Below, piece by piece: positions 46,000 to 55,011 of a stretch of DNA of 64,000 nucleotides. Within the stretch, counting starts at the first letter, position 1; each line of letters opens with the position of its first letter. This DNA comes from Rhodococcus sp. IEGM 1379 (GTDB lineage Bacteria; Actinomycetota; Actinomycetes; Mycobacteriales; Mycobacteriaceae), in the NCBI RefSeq assembly GCF_030056815.1, contig NZ_JASHKR010000023.1, forward strand, positions 1-64,000, read 5' to 3'. The notes beneath the pieces were generated by a model. It was not told the origin of the DNA. It searched no databases and was given only the letters and a program-made list of their open reading frames with translations. A program made the translations under genes and the position numbers.

Positions 46000-46964
46000 G
46001 ACGCCGAGACTAGCGATTCGACGACGCGTGTGCGGTGCATTGCCGGAGTACCCCAGGCAGTGAGCAGTGCTCGTACCTTGGTGAGCCACAGCGAGAGATC
46101 ATGTTCCATCGTGTAACCGATGGCACCGTGAACCTGGAGACCGACGCGAGCAGCCTTGTAGGCGGCGTCACCGCAGGCGACCTTGGCGGCGGAGATGTCA
46201 CGCGAAGCATCCGCGGAGCCGTCGCGAACCGACAGCGCGGCACCGTGCAGCAGCGGGCGAGCCATTTCGAGGGAAACGGCAACCTCGGCGAGATGATGCT
46301 TGATGGCCTGGAACTGTCCGATGACCTTGCCGAACTGCTTGCGCTGCTTCGCATATTCGGTGCTGATCTCGAGCAGCGTCTGTCCGAGGCCCAGGAGCTG
46401 AGCTGCCGTAGCCAGCGCACCCATGTCGAAGGCTGCCGAGAAGTCGGCGTTGCCGAGCGAATCACCGGCGGTGACCTCGAAGAGCTTGCGGGAGAGGTCT
46501 ACCGACGCCTTGGCTTCGCCGACGACACCCAGGTTGACTGCGCCACCCTGTGCGAGCAGAACCAGGTCCACGGAGTTGGCATCGAGTGCGAACGGCGTGT
46601 TCGGGGGAGCTGCAACCGTCGCGAGGGAACCCTCGGCCAGAGCGGAGAGGCGTTCCGGTGCAACCGAAGCCAGGAGCGTCGGTACTACTGCGATGGTTTC
46701 GACAACCGGGCCGGGAACGGCATGGCGGCCGAGCTGTTCGATCGCGACAACGAGGTCGATGGCGTCGGCGCCCAGACCGTCGTGCTCTTCGGCGATGACG
46801 AGGCCGTTGACGCCGGTCTCGGCGAGGCGCTGCCACACCTTCTTGCCGGGTGCGGTGTCACCGTCGTTCCAGGAGCGGATGACGGCGGGCATGTCGGACT
46901 TGGTGAGCAACGCATCGATGCTCGCAGCGAAGTCCTGGTGGGAGGAGTCGAGCGCGAATCTCAT
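45996..46964 (-). CDS. fadE32: Acyl-CoA dehydrogenase subunit of HIP catabolism
   Basis: 322 aa from ATG 46964 in an ATGA overlap with fadE31. Shorter than classical ACADs (about 380 aa). Recognisable parts are GLVIAEEHDGLGADAIDL, the helix QFGKVIGQFQAIKHHLAEVAV and the C-terminal QVHGAIGYTMEHDLSLWL. This is the pattern of one half of an alpha2beta2 acyl-CoA dehydrogenase. Matches Rv3563c (FadE32) in position. Acts on CoA thioesters from steroid rings C/D. Confidence 0.85.
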   Translation of the reverse strand: MRFALDSSHQDFAASIDALLTKSDMPAVIRSWNDGDTAPGKKVWQRLAETGVNGLVIAEEHDGLGADAIDLVVAIEQLGRHAVPGPVVETIAVVPTLLASVAPERLSALAEGSLATVAAPPNTPFALDANSVDLVLLAQGGAVNLGVVGEAKASVDLSRKLFEVTAGDSLGNADFSAAFDMGALATAAQLLGLGQTLLEISTEYAKQRKQFGKVIGQFQAIKHHLAEVAVSLEMARPLLHGAALSVRDGSADASRDISAAKVACGDAAYKAARVGLQVHGAIGYTMEHDLSLWLTKVRALLTAWGTPAMHRTRVVESLVSAS

Positions 46965-48121
46965 CGGTCCGCCTTAGGTAGGCCGAGCAGACGCTCAGCG
47001 ATGACATTTTTCTGAATCTCGTTGGTGCCTGCGTAGATCGGACCCGACAGGGAGAACAGGTATCCGTCCATCCAGTTGTCGGCCAGCTCGGCTTCGGGGC
47101 CCTGCAGGTCGAGGGCGGTCTCGTGGGTAGCGATATCCCACTCGGACCAGAAGACCTTGTTGATCGAGGACTCGGCGCCGAGCTGTCCACCGTCGGCGAG
47201 ACGCGTCACGGTGCCGAAAGTGTTGAGCTGGTAGGCCCGAGCGCCGATCCAGGCGTCCGCAACCTTGTTGCGCAGTGCGCTGTCGTCGGTGCGTCCGCTG
47301 GCCTTGTACAGCTCGAGCAGGCGGTCGACGGTGGCGAGGAAGCGGCCGGGGCTACGCAGAGACAGTCCGCGCTCGTTGCTGGCGGTGCTCATCGCGACGC
47401 GCCAGCCTTCGTTGACGCTACCGATCACACCGGACTTGCCGGGGTTGGCCGGGTCGTCCGGAACGAAGACGTCCTCGAGGAAGATCTCGGCAAAGCCGGG
47501 CTCTCCGTCGAGCTGATCGATGGGGCGTACGGTGACGCCCTTCGACCGGATGTCGAACATGAAGTACGTGATGCCCTTGTGGCGCTGCGCATCCGGATCG
47601 GAGCGGAACAGGCCGAAGCCCCAGTCCGCGAAGCTGGCACGCGAGCTCCACGTCTTCTGGCCGTTGAGCAGCCAGCCGCCGTCGACCTTCGTGGCACTCG
47701 AGCGCAGGCTTGCGAGGTCGGAGCCGGACTCGGGCTCGGACCAGGCCTGCGCCCAGATATCGTCGGCACGGGCCATGCGCGGCATGATGCGAGCGAGCTG
47801 CTCGGCATTGGCATGCTCGAAAAGTGTGGGCGCCAAGAGGAAGATGCCGTTCTGGCTCACACGTCCCGGTGCGCCGGAGCGGTAGTACTCCTCTTCGAAG
47901 ATGACCCACTCGAGCAGTGACGCGTCGCGTCCGCCGAGTTCCTTGGGCCACGAAACGACGGCGTAGCCGGCGTCGGCGAGAGTGTGCTCCCACTGACGGT
48001 GCTCTTCGAAGCCCTCGGCGGTATCCATCGATTTCAGGGGTGTGGCGGGCACATTCGCTTCCAGGAACGAGCGGACCTCGTCACGGAATGCGGTTGTGGC
48101 GTCGTCGAATACGAGATCCAC
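46961..48121 (-). CDS. fadE31: Acyl-CoA dehydrogenase of HIP catabolism
   Basis: 386 aa from GTG 48121, whose first base is the last base of the echA stop. It has a full ACAD layout: AQAWSEPESGSDLASLRSSA for flavin and substrate, LNGQKTWSSRASFADWGF, and the C-terminal IYAGTNEIQKNVIAERLLG. Position and family match Rv3562c (FadE31). It probably forms a complex with FadE32 or FadE33. Confidence 0.88.
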   Translation of the reverse strand: MDLVFDDATTAFRDEVRSFLEANVPATPLKSMDTAEGFEEHRQWEHTLADAGYAVVSWPKELGGRDASLLEWVIFEEEYYRSGAPGRVSQNGIFLLAPTLFEHANAEQLARIMPRMARADDIWAQAWSEPESGSDLASLRSSATKVDGGWLLNGQKTWSSRASFADWGFGLFRSDPDAQRHKGITYFMFDIRSKGVTVRPIDQLDGEPGFAEIFLEDVFVPDDPANPGKSGVIGSVNEGWRVAMSTASNERGLSLRSPGRFLATVDRLLELYKASGRTDDSALRNKVADAWIGARAYQLNTFGTVTRLADGGQLGAESSINKVFWSEWDIATHETALDLQGPEAELADNWMDGYLFSLSGPIYAGTNEIQKNVIAERLLGLPKADR

Positions 48122-48993
48122 TAGTTTGTTCCTTCCTGCGGCTTGCGAGCGCTGGCAGCCATTGCCTTGGCATCGAGACCGCCAAGTGAATCTTTGCCTA
48201 CTTCGGCATTGTGGGCGTGAGCGAAATGATGGAGACCGAAGACGGAGTCGATGCCGTTGCGCATCCCCATCTGATCCTCACACTGGTTGACTGCTTTCTT
48301 GGTGAGCGCCAAGCCGAAGCGTGGCATCTCCGAGATACGTTCGGCGAGTGCGAACGTCTCCGTTTCGAGTTCGTCGCGAGCGACGACGCGGTTGACCATG
48401 CCGATTTCGTAGGCGCGCTGCGCCGTGAATCGGTCTCCGGTGAACAGCATCTCCTTGGCGAAACGCGATCCGACCATCCACGGGTGTGCAAAGTACTCCA
48501 CGCCGGGAATGCCCATGCGGACAACGGGATCGGAGAAGAATGCGTCGTCGGAGGCGACGATCATGTCGCAGACCCAGGCGAGCATGAGTCCGCCGGCGAT
48601 GCAGGCGCCGTGCACCATGGCGATGGTGGGCTTGGGGATCTCCCGCCAGCGGCGGCACATTCCCAGGTACACCTCCATCTCGCGAGCGAAACGTTGGTCA
48701 CCACCGGGTTTGTCGACATGGTCCCACCACATGGTGGCCTTGTTCTCGTACTCGACGTGATGGTCGCGGCCCGGAGTTCCCAGGTCGTGTCCGGCACTGA
48801 AGTGAGGTCCGTTGCCCGCCAAGACGATGACCTTGACGTCGTCGTCTTCGACGGCGCGCTGGAATGCTGCGTCGAGAGCGTAGGTCACGACAGAGTTCTG
48901 GGCATTGCGGTAATCGGGCCGGTTCAAGGACACAAGCGCGACGGACCCGCGAACCTCGTAGGTTACGACATCAACTTCGATGGGAACGGTCAT
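48121..48993 (-). CDS. Enoyl-CoA hydratase/isomerase family enzyme in the HIP operon
   Basis: 290 aa from ATG 48993 in an ATGA overlap with fadD3. The crotonase oxyanion segments are GNGPHFSAGHDLG and VHGACIAGGLMLAWVCDM. The catalytic Glu positions of ordinary hydratases are not obvious in the MGIPGVEYFAHPWMVGSRFA segment. It is co-transcribed with fadD3 and fadE31-33, so it should act on a HIP-derived CoA thioester. M. tuberculosis has no crotonase gene between fadD3 and fadE31, so this is a lineage difference. It is not EchA20, which sits elsewhere in the regulon. Confidence 0.85.
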   Translation of the reverse strand: MTVPIEVDVVTYEVRGSVALVSLNRPDYRNAQNSVVTYALDAAFQRAVEDDDVKVIVLAGNGPHFSAGHDLGTPGRDHHVEYENKATMWWDHVDKPGGDQRFAREMEVYLGMCRRWREIPKPTIAMVHGACIAGGLMLAWVCDMIVASDDAFFSDPVVRMGIPGVEYFAHPWMVGSRFAKEMLFTGDRFTAQRAYEIGMVNRVVARDELETETFALAERISEMPRFGLALTKKAVNQCEDQMGMRNGIDSVFGLHHFAHAHNAEVGKDSLGGLDAKAMAASARKPQEGTN

Positions 48994-50531
48994 GACTGTT
49001 CCTCGCGCAGAACTGTTTTGAGAATCTTGCCCGAAGGGTTGCGCGGGAGATGGTCGACGAAGCGAACCTCACGGGGAACCTTGAAGCCCGCGATCTTCTC
49101 CTTGAGGAAGGTGATCACCGACTCTTCGGTGAGACCGGCGCCATCGAGTTGAGCGATGTAGACGCGTCCCACCTCGCCCATCCGGTGATCGGGAATGCCG
49201 ATGGCAGCCGATTCGTGGACGCCGGGCAGACGAGCCAGCATTCCTTCGATTTCGGCGGGGTAGACGTTGAATCCGCCGCTGACGTACATGTCCTTGAGAC
49301 GGTCGGTGATATCGAGATATCCACGCTCGTCGAGGGTTCCGATGTCACCGGTGTGCAACCAGCCGTCGGCGTCGATGGCCTTGGCGGTCGATTCGGGATC
49401 GTCGAGGTATCCGAGCATCACATTCGGTCCGCGAAGCAAGATCTCGTTCTGATCGCCCAGCTTGACCTCGAAATCGGCTGTCGCACGTCCCGAAGAGGTG
49501 GAGACCGTGACCGGATCGTCGTCGGTGCGGCACATGGTGGCAACAACGGCTTCGGTCAGACCGTAGGCGGTGAGAACTGCGTCGAACAGCTCGCCCTGCA
49601 TGCGCTCGACCAGGGCGACCGGTACCGGAGCGGCACCCGTGATCGCGATGCGCAGCGACGACAGGTCGTATTCGCCGCGGCGGGGGTGATCGAGGATGGT
49701 CTGGTAGATCGTCGGAGCACCCGGCAGGATGCTGACCTGCTCGCTGTTGATCAGTGCCAGAGTCTCGTCGATGTTGAAGACCGACACCGGAACGATCGTT
49801 GCGCCGTTGAGCAGACACACCAGAATTCCGGCCTTGTAGCCGAAGGTGTGGAAGAACGGGCTGATGATGAGGAAGTTGTCTTTCTCCGTCACCTCGGCGT
49901 TTTCTCCCCAGGCCTGCGCGACGCCGATGGACTGGCGGTGAGCGCTGATCGCGCCCTTGCTGCGTCCCGTCGTCCCGGAGGTGAAGAGGATGTCGCTGAT
50001 GTCGTCAGGCTGCACTGCTATTGCCCGAGCGTCTGCTTCGGCGCGAGCGTCGTCGGTGGCGAGGGCAACGAAGTCCTCGAACTCGACGACGCCGTCACGT
50101 GCATCGTCCCCGTCGACAGTGACCCGGATGACAGTGGGGATCGACAGGTCGGGATTCGCGTCGAGTAGCTGCTGGTACCGGTCGGCCTTGAGGAACTTGC
50201 CGACGATGACCAAGGCAGCGGCGTCGACGCGTTCGATGATGTCGAGTGCCTCGGTGCCCGTGTATCGGGTGTTGATGGGGATGATTGCGGCTCCGGCATA
50301 CTGCGCGCCCAGAAGAGCAATCACCCAATGATGGGTGTTGGGTGCCCAGATGACGACGCGGTCGCCGGCCTTCACTCCGCGGGTAATCAGTGCGCCTGCA
50401 AAATCGCGGACACGCTGGTGCAGCTGTGCAAAGGTCAGTCGGGTGTCGCCATCGGCGATTGCCGCGCGATCACCGAACTCCTCGGCGGCCCGGATGAGGG
50501 CTGATGGGATGGTTCTCGGTTGTTCGGTCAC
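48990..50531 (-). CDS. fadD3: HIP-CoA ligase
   Basis: 513 aa from GTG 50531, with AGGAG seven bases upstream; the longer frame to 50561 would start inside the KstR2 box. It is an AMP-binding acyl-CoA synthetase: P-loop DILFTSGTTGRSKG, then GYLDDPESTAKAIDADGWLHTGDIG and the C-terminal catalytic Lys in NPSGKILK. FadD3 activates 3aalpha-H-4alpha(3'-propanoate)-7abeta-methylhexahydroindanedione (HIP) to its CoA ester, the entry step of ring C/D breakdown. HIP-CoA is the inducer that releases KstR2, so this gene also sets the switch for the region. Order matches Rv3561c. Confidence 0.95.
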   Translation of the reverse strand: MTEQPRTIPSALIRAAEEFGDRAAIADGDTRLTFAQLHQRVRDFAGALITRGVKAGDRVVIWAPNTHHWVIALLGAQYAGAAIIPINTRYTGTEALDIIERVDAAALVIVGKFLKADRYQQLLDANPDLSIPTVIRVTVDGDDARDGVVEFEDFVALATDDARAEADARAIAVQPDDISDILFTSGTTGRSKGAISAHRQSIGVAQAWGENAEVTEKDNFLIISPFFHTFGYKAGILVCLLNGATIVPVSVFNIDETLALINSEQVSILPGAPTIYQTILDHPRRGEYDLSSLRIAITGAAPVPVALVERMQGELFDAVLTAYGLTEAVVATMCRTDDDPVTVSTSSGRATADFEVKLGDQNEILLRGPNVMLGYLDDPESTAKAIDADGWLHTGDIGTLDERGYLDITDRLKDMYVSGGFNVYPAEIEGMLARLPGVHESAAIGIPDHRMGEVGRVYIAQLDGAGLTEESVITFLKEKIAGFKVPREVRFVDHLPRNPSGKILKTVLREEQS

Positions 50532-50556
50532 TGGACTCCTACCTGACACGCTACCT

Positions 50557-50570
50557 AGCAAGTGCTTGGT
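50557..50570. promoter_or_regulatory. KstR2 operator between fadD3 and fadE30
   Basis: agcaagtgcttggt fits the KstR2 consensus AnCAAGnnCTTGnT at every fixed base. It sits between the divergent fadD3 (start 50531) and fadE30 (start 50587), so one site can control both operons. Confidence 0.93.
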
Positions 50571-50586
50571 AGGTTATCTTACATAT

Positions 50587-51816
50587 GTGGACCAGAGCGA
50601 GAGCCCGGACGGGCAGATGACGGACGACGAGTTTGCAGCGGAAGTTTCGCAGTGGCTGGCCGAGAACCTGACGGGCAAATTTGCCCAGCTCAAGGGCAAG
50701 GGTGGCCCCGGTAGCGAGCATGAGTTCTTCGAGCAGCGACTCGAATGGGACAAGCACCTTGCTGCCGCCGGGTGGACGTGCCTGGGATGGCCGAAGGAGT
50801 TCGGTGGCCGCGGAGCCACCATCGCCCAGCAGGTCGTATTCCATCAGGAGTACGCCAAGTCGGGTGCCCCGGCGCGAGTCAGTCACATCGGCGAAGAACT
50901 GCTCGGGCCGACGCTGATCGCCTACGGAACCGACGAACAGAAGCGTCGCTTCCTGCCGGGCATCAACACCGTCAGTGAACTGTGGTCGCAGGGCTACTCC
51001 GAACCCGGAGCCGGCTCCGACCTCGCCAACGTTTCGACGACGGCTCGTCTCGAAGACGGCAAGTGGATCATCAACGGCCAGAAGGTATGGACGTCGCTGG
51101 CTCACGTTGCCCAGTGGTGCTTCGTCGTCTGCCGCACCGAGGTGGGCTCCAAGCGTCACCAGGGCCTGAGCTTCCTGCTCGTTCCCTTGGACCAGCCGGG
51201 TGTGACCGTACGTCCGATCCAGCAGCTCACCGGCACCTCCGAATTCAACGAGGTCTTCTTCGACGACGCCGTCACCGAAGCCGAACTGGTTGTCGGCGAA
51301 CCGGGCGAAGGCTGGAAGATCGCCATGGGCCTGCTCACCTTCGAGCGCGGTGTGTCCACCCTCGGTCAGCAGATCGGGTTCGCCCGCGAACTCCAGGGCG
51401 TCGTTGATCTGGCGAAAGCCAATGGCAGCGACCAGGATCCGCACATTCGCGAGAAGATCGCCCGCGCCTGGGTCGGACTGCGTGTCATGCGTGCCCACGC
51501 GATGCGTACTCTCGACGCGGTCGACGCCGGAACCGGCGGCGGCGAAGCATCGGTCGCAAAACTGTTGTGGGCCAACTGGCATCGCGACCTCGGCCAGCTT
51601 TCGATGGACGTGCAAGGTGCGTCGTCATTGGTTGCTCCGTGGGCCGATTCGGAGGGAAACCAGTCGGACATCACCGATCCCGAGCATCTCGAGCTGGACG
51701 AGTGGCAGCGACTCTTCCTCTTCACACGCGCCGACACGATCTACGGCGGCTCCAACGAAATTCAACGCAACATCATTTCCGAGCGTGTGCTCGGTCTTCC
51801 CCGAGAGGCTCGTTAA
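50587..51816 (+). CDS. fadE30: Acyl-CoA dehydrogenase of HIP catabolism
   Basis: 409 aa from GTG 50587, 16 bases after the KstR2 box; ATG 50617 ten codons later is possible, and neither has a strong ribosome site. ACAD features include WSQGYSEPGAGSDLANVS, INGQKVWTSLAHVAQWCF and the C-terminal TIYGGSNEIQRNIISERVLG. FadE30 (Rv3560c) oxidises the propionyl-CoA side chain of 5-OH-HIP-CoA. The stop is immediately followed by the ipdF start. Confidence 0.93.
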   Translation: MDQSESPDGQMTDDEFAAEVSQWLAENLTGKFAQLKGKGGPGSEHEFFEQRLEWDKHLAAAGWTCLGWPKEFGGRGATIAQQVVFHQEYAKSGAPARVSHIGEELLGPTLIAYGTDEQKRRFLPGINTVSELWSQGYSEPGAGSDLANVSTTARLEDGKWIINGQKVWTSLAHVAQWCFVVCRTEVGSKRHQGLSFLLVPLDQPGVTVRPIQQLTGTSEFNEVFFDDAVTEAELVVGEPGEGWKIAMGLLTFERGVSTLGQQIGFARELQGVVDLAKANGSDQDPHIREKIARAWVGLRVMRAHAMRTLDAVDAGTGGGEASVAKLLWANWHRDLGQLSMDVQGASSLVAPWADSEGNQSDITDPEHLELDEWQRLFLFTRADTIYGGSNEIQRNIISERVLGLPREAR

Positions 51817-52629
51817 ATGTCTGACTCCACAGTAGTTTCGCCCCTGTCCGTCGTTCCGGAAGAAACCCCGGGCCACGGATTGCTCAAGGGCAAGAAGGCA
51901 ATCATCACCGCCGCAGCCGGCACCGGCATCGGCTTCTCCACCGCGCGGCGCGTCCTCCTCGAAGGCGGCGACGTCCTGGTCTCCGACTTCCACGAGCGTC
52001 GTCTCGGCGAGACGGTCGAGAAGCTGAAGGCTGAATTCCCCGGCCAGCAGGTCGAATCGATCATCTGCGATGTTTCCAGCACCGCACAGGTCGACGCACT
52101 GTTCGAAGGCGCAGTCGAGAAGATGGGCCGCATCGATATCGTCGTCAACAACGCCGGCCTGGGCGGCGAAACCCCCGTCGTCGACATGACCGATGATCAG
52201 TGGGACCGCGTCCTCGACATCACGCTCAACAGCACGTTCCGTGCGACGCGCGCTGCTCTGCGTTACTTCAAGGGCGTCGAACACGGCGGCGTTCTGGTCA
52301 ACAACGCGTCGGTGCTCGGCTGGCGTGCGCAGCATTCGCAGGCTCACTACGCGGCCGCCAAGGCCGGCGTCATGGCACTGACTCGTTGCAGCGCAATCGA
52401 GGCCGCCGAGTACGGCGTCCGCATCAACGCGGTCTCGCCTTCCATTGCGCGCCATGCCTTCCTGGCCAAGGTCACCAGCGAAGAACTGCTCGATCAGCTG
52501 GCTTCCGGCGAAGCGTACGGCCGCGCAGCCGAGGTCTGGGAAATCGCTTCGGTGATCGCGATGCTTGCGAGCGATTACACGACGTACATGACCGGCGAGA
52601 TCGTTTCTGTTTCTTCGCAGCGGGCGTAG
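51817..52629 (+). CDS. ipdF: SDR of HIP side-chain catabolism
   Basis: 270 aa starting directly after the fadE30 stop. An N-terminal extension of about 25 residues precedes the cofactor strand; the loop reads TAAAGTGIG (31-39), NNAG is at 111-114, and Tyr178 with Lys182 form the active site (YAAAK). Matches Rv3559c (IpdF) in order and length. IpdF oxidises the 5-hydroxyl of HIP-CoA-derived intermediates. A hairpin ends this operon. Confidence 0.92.
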   Translation: MSDSTVVSPLSVVPEETPGHGLLKGKKAIITAAAGTGIGFSTARRVLLEGGDVLVSDFHERRLGETVEKLKAEFPGQQVESIICDVSSTAQVDALFEGAVEKMGRIDIVVNNAGLGGETPVVDMTDDQWDRVLDITLNSTFRATRAALRYFKGVEHGGVLVNNASVLGWRAQHSQAHYAAAKAGVMALTRCSAIEAAEYGVRINAVSPSIARHAFLAKVTSEELLDQLASGEAYGRAAEVWEIASVIAMLASDYTTYMTGEIVSVSSQRA

Positions 52630-52635
52630 TTCCTG

Positions 52636-52679
52636 CTGTGCGCCTTTTTGATAGTTGCGACTACCGAAAAGGCGCACAG
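52636..52679. terminator. Long hairpin terminator after ipdF
   Basis: A 13-bp perfect stem (52636-52648 with 52667-52679) encloses an inner tagt/acta stem. The arm begins ctgtgcgccttt, the same twelve bases as in the hairpin after fadA6. It lies 26 bases before kstR2. Confidence 0.8.
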
Positions 52680-52704
52680 TGAAGCCCTGGATAGGATGAA
52701 ATTC

Positions 52705-53352
52705 ATGACGCCACCCCGCAATCCCGACGAGACAGCAGGAAAATCCGGCCGCCGCGACGAACTTCTCGCGATCGCAGCCGGCCTGTTCGCCGAACGCGGA
52801 GTACGTGCGACGACGGTACGAGATATCGCCGACGCAGCCGGGATACTGTCCGGCAGCCTCTACCACCATTTCGATTCCAAGGAGTCGATGGTCGACGAGA
52901 TCCTGCACCAGTTTCTGGACGAGTTGTTCGGCAAGTACCGCAAAATCGTCGCCGCCGGTCTTGACAGCCGCGCAACGATCGAAGCGTTGATCGTCACTTC
53001 GTACGAGGCGATCGACGCTGCTCACTCGGCCGTCGCCATCTACCAGGACGAAGTCAAGCATCTGGTCGCGAACGAGCGATTCTCGTATCTGGTGGAACGT
53101 AATACCGAGTTTCGGGACCTGTGGGTGGGTGTGCTCGAGGCGGGTGTTGCCGACGGTAGCTTTCGCTCCGATATCGACGTGGAGCTGGTTTTCCGTTTCA
53201 TGCGCGACACCGTCTGGGTTGCCGTGCGCTGGTACCGCCCGGGTGGCTCGTTGACCGCGCACACCGTGGCAGCTCAGTACCTGGCGATTGTGCTCGACGG
53301 ACTCTCTGATCCAGCCGCGTTATCTAAAACTATTGCTGCACAACAAAACTAG
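52705..53352 (+). CDS. kstR2: TetR-family repressor of the HIP regulon
   Basis: 215 aa from ATG 52705 (AGGA eight bases upstream); ATG 52696 would add three residues. The N-terminal helix-turn-helix region RATTVRDIADAAGILSGSLY closely resembles M. tuberculosis KstR2 (Rv3557c), as do VIYQDE-like AIYQDEVKHL and FMRDTVWVAVRWYRPGG with LTAHTVAAQYLAIVL. It binds AnCAAGnnCTTGnT sites and is released by HIP-CoA. The gene sits between two related hairpins and just before fadA6, with only 11 bases between. Confidence 0.96.
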   Translation: MTPPRNPDETAGKSGRRDELLAIAAGLFAERGVRATTVRDIADAAGILSGSLYHHFDSKESMVDEILHQFLDELFGKYRKIVAAGLDSRATIEALIVTSYEAIDAAHSAVAIYQDEVKHLVANERFSYLVERNTEFRDLWVGVLEAGVADGSFRSDIDVELVFRFMRDTVWVAVRWYRPGGSLTAHTVAAQYLAIVLDGLSDPAALSKTIAAQQN

Positions 53353-53363
53353 GAGTGAAGATA

Positions 53364-54512
53364 ATGTCCGAGGTATACATCGTCGATGCAATCCGCACCC
53401 CCATCGGCAAGCGCGGCGGCGCACTGTCGGCTGTGCACCCCATCGATTTGGGCGCTCACGTAGTCAAGGCCATTGTCGAGCGCACCGGCATTGATCCCGC
53501 AGATGTCGACGACGTCATCTTCGGTTGCGTCGACGCCATCGGCGGTCAGGCCGGCAACATCGCCCGCATGGCTTGGCTCGCAGCGGGATACCCGCAGCAC
53601 GTCCCCGGCGTGACGGTTGACCGTCAGTGTGGTTCCAGCCAGCAGGCCGTCCACTTCGGCGCGCAGGCCATCCTGTCCGGCACCGCAGATCTGATCGTTG
53701 CCGGCGGCGTCCAGAACATGAGCCAGATCCCGATCTCGGCAGCCATGATTGTGGGCCAGCAGTACGGATTCGAAACCCCGACTTCAGGTTCCGTGGGTTG
53801 GACCGAGCGTTACGGCAACCAGGAAGTCTCGCAGTTCAAGGGCGCCGAAATGATCGCCGAGAAGTGGGACGTCAGCCGCGACGACCTCGAGAAGTGGGCT
53901 CTGCAGAGTCATGAGCGCGCCAAGGCCGCTATCGCAGCAGGACGCTTCGACAACGAAATCGTCACCATGGGCGACGCGACCGTCGACGAAGGCCCCCGTG
54001 ACACCAGCCTCGAGAAGATGGCGACGCTCAAGGTCCTCGTCGAAGACGGCCGCATGACCGCTGCTGTCGCAAGCCAGATCTCGGACGGTGCCAGCGCACT
54101 GCTGCTGGCGTCGGAAGAAGCAGTCAAGAAGCACGGCCTCAAGCCCCGCGCGCGCATCCATCACCTCAGCGCTCGCGGCGACGACCCCATCTTCATGCTC
54201 AGCGCGCCGATTCCGGCAACGCAGTACGCATTGGAGAAGGCCGGCCTGACCATCGAAGACATCGACCTGGTCGAGATCAACGAGGCCTTCGCCCCCGTCG
54301 TCCTCGCCTGGATCAAGGAAATCGGCGCAGACCCGGCCAAGGTCAACGTCAACGGCGGCGCAATCGCACTCGGCCACCCGCTCGGTGCTACCGGCACCAA
54401 GCTGATGGCAACGCTCCTCAACGAACTCGAGCGCACCGGCGGACGCTACGGACTGCTCACCATCTGTGAGGGTGGCGGAACCGCAAACGTGACGATTATC
54501 GAGCGTCTCTGA
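53364..54512 (+). CDS. fadA6: Acetyl-CoA acyltransferase (thiolase) of steroid ring C/D breakdown
   Basis: 382 aa from ATG 53364 with AGGAG eight bases upstream. The thiolase active site is complete: nucleophilic Cys in VDRQCGSSQQ, the His of GGAIALGHPLGATG and the second Cys in TICEGGGTANV. Matches Rv3556c (FadA6), which thiolyses a late ring-opened CoA product. It follows kstR2 by 11 bases, so the repressor and thiolase are co-transcribed. A 20-bp hairpin follows. Confidence 0.94.
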   Translation: MSEVYIVDAIRTPIGKRGGALSAVHPIDLGAHVVKAIVERTGIDPADVDDVIFGCVDAIGGQAGNIARMAWLAAGYPQHVPGVTVDRQCGSSQQAVHFGAQAILSGTADLIVAGGVQNMSQIPISAAMIVGQQYGFETPTSGSVGWTERYGNQEVSQFKGAEMIAEKWDVSRDDLEKWALQSHERAKAAIAAGRFDNEIVTMGDATVDEGPRDTSLEKMATLKVLVEDGRMTAAVASQISDGASALLLASEEAVKKHGLKPRARIHHLSARGDDPIFMLSAPIPATQYALEKAGLTIEDIDLVEINEAFAPVVLAWIKEIGADPAKVNVNGGAIALGHPLGATGTKLMATLLNELERTGGRYGLLTICEGGGTANVTIIERL

Positions 54513-54520
54513 CCTAATTG

Positions 54521-54564
54521 CTGTGCGCCTTTATTACCCGCGGGCGGGTAATAAAGGCGCACAG
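54521..54564. terminator. Long hairpin terminator after fadA6
   Basis: A 20-bp perfect stem (54521-54540 with 54545-54564) with a CGGG loop. It shares the outer twelve bases ctgtgcgccttt with the hairpin after ipdF. It also serves the convergent DUF4333 gene five bases further on. Confidence 0.9.
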
Positions 54565-54568
54565 TGGG

Positions 54569-54892
54569 TTAGCTCTGCGGAGTATCCGCTACCTGAACGT
54601 CGAACTTCACGTTGTCGCCGTCGACGCTGGTCACGGTTCCGGTGACGTCGTATTTGGTGCCTTGATCCGTCAGTGTGCAGGTGACGGTTGCATCGACCTC
54701 GGCGTCGAGACCTTCGGGGCAGGTCACATCATCCGGTGCTTTTCCGACTGTCGCTGCGAGCTGGCTGGACATCTGGGCTGCAACCTTGTCTGCAGCAACC
54801 TGCTTGGTTCCGACACTGACCGAGGCCGAGCATGCGCCGGTAGTCAATACTGCCGCTAGGGCGATGGTGGCGGCGAAGTATTTTCTCTTCAT
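54569..54892 (-). CDS. DUF4333 lipoprotein
   Basis: 107 aa from ATG 54892 (GGAGA upstream). A lipoprotein signal MKRKYFAATIALAAVLTTGA with the lipobox Cys at 21 is followed by a DUF4333-type domain: VAAQMSSQLAATVGKAPDDV, TCPEGLDAEVDATVTCTL with two Cys, and a beta-rich end. Such proteins are common and uncharacterised in actinobacteria. Confidence 0.88.
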   Translation of the reverse strand: MKRKYFAATIALAAVLTTGACSASVSVGTKQVAADKVAAQMSSQLAATVGKAPDDVTCPEGLDAEVDATVTCTLTDQGTKYDVTGTVTSVDGDNVKFDVQVADTPQS

Positions 54893-55011
54893 TTGTTCTC
54901 CAGAGTGAGCACGGGGGGCAGGCCTCGGACCGAAGGTCCTCGCTGATATTAGACCCAGGTTCATCTTTTCGGACTCATCGGGTAGGTCAATTTTTCTGGA
55001 GTTCTTCGAGG

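Noticed and set aside
50581-50589. acatatgtg palindrome-like string near the fadE30 start, also at 43905 and 21403
   Set aside because: Short and found near unrelated gene ends, so no common regulatory role is supported.
51625-53262. 545-codon minus-strand frame
   Set aside because: Antisense to the end of fadE30, ipdF and kstR2, which are all well supported.
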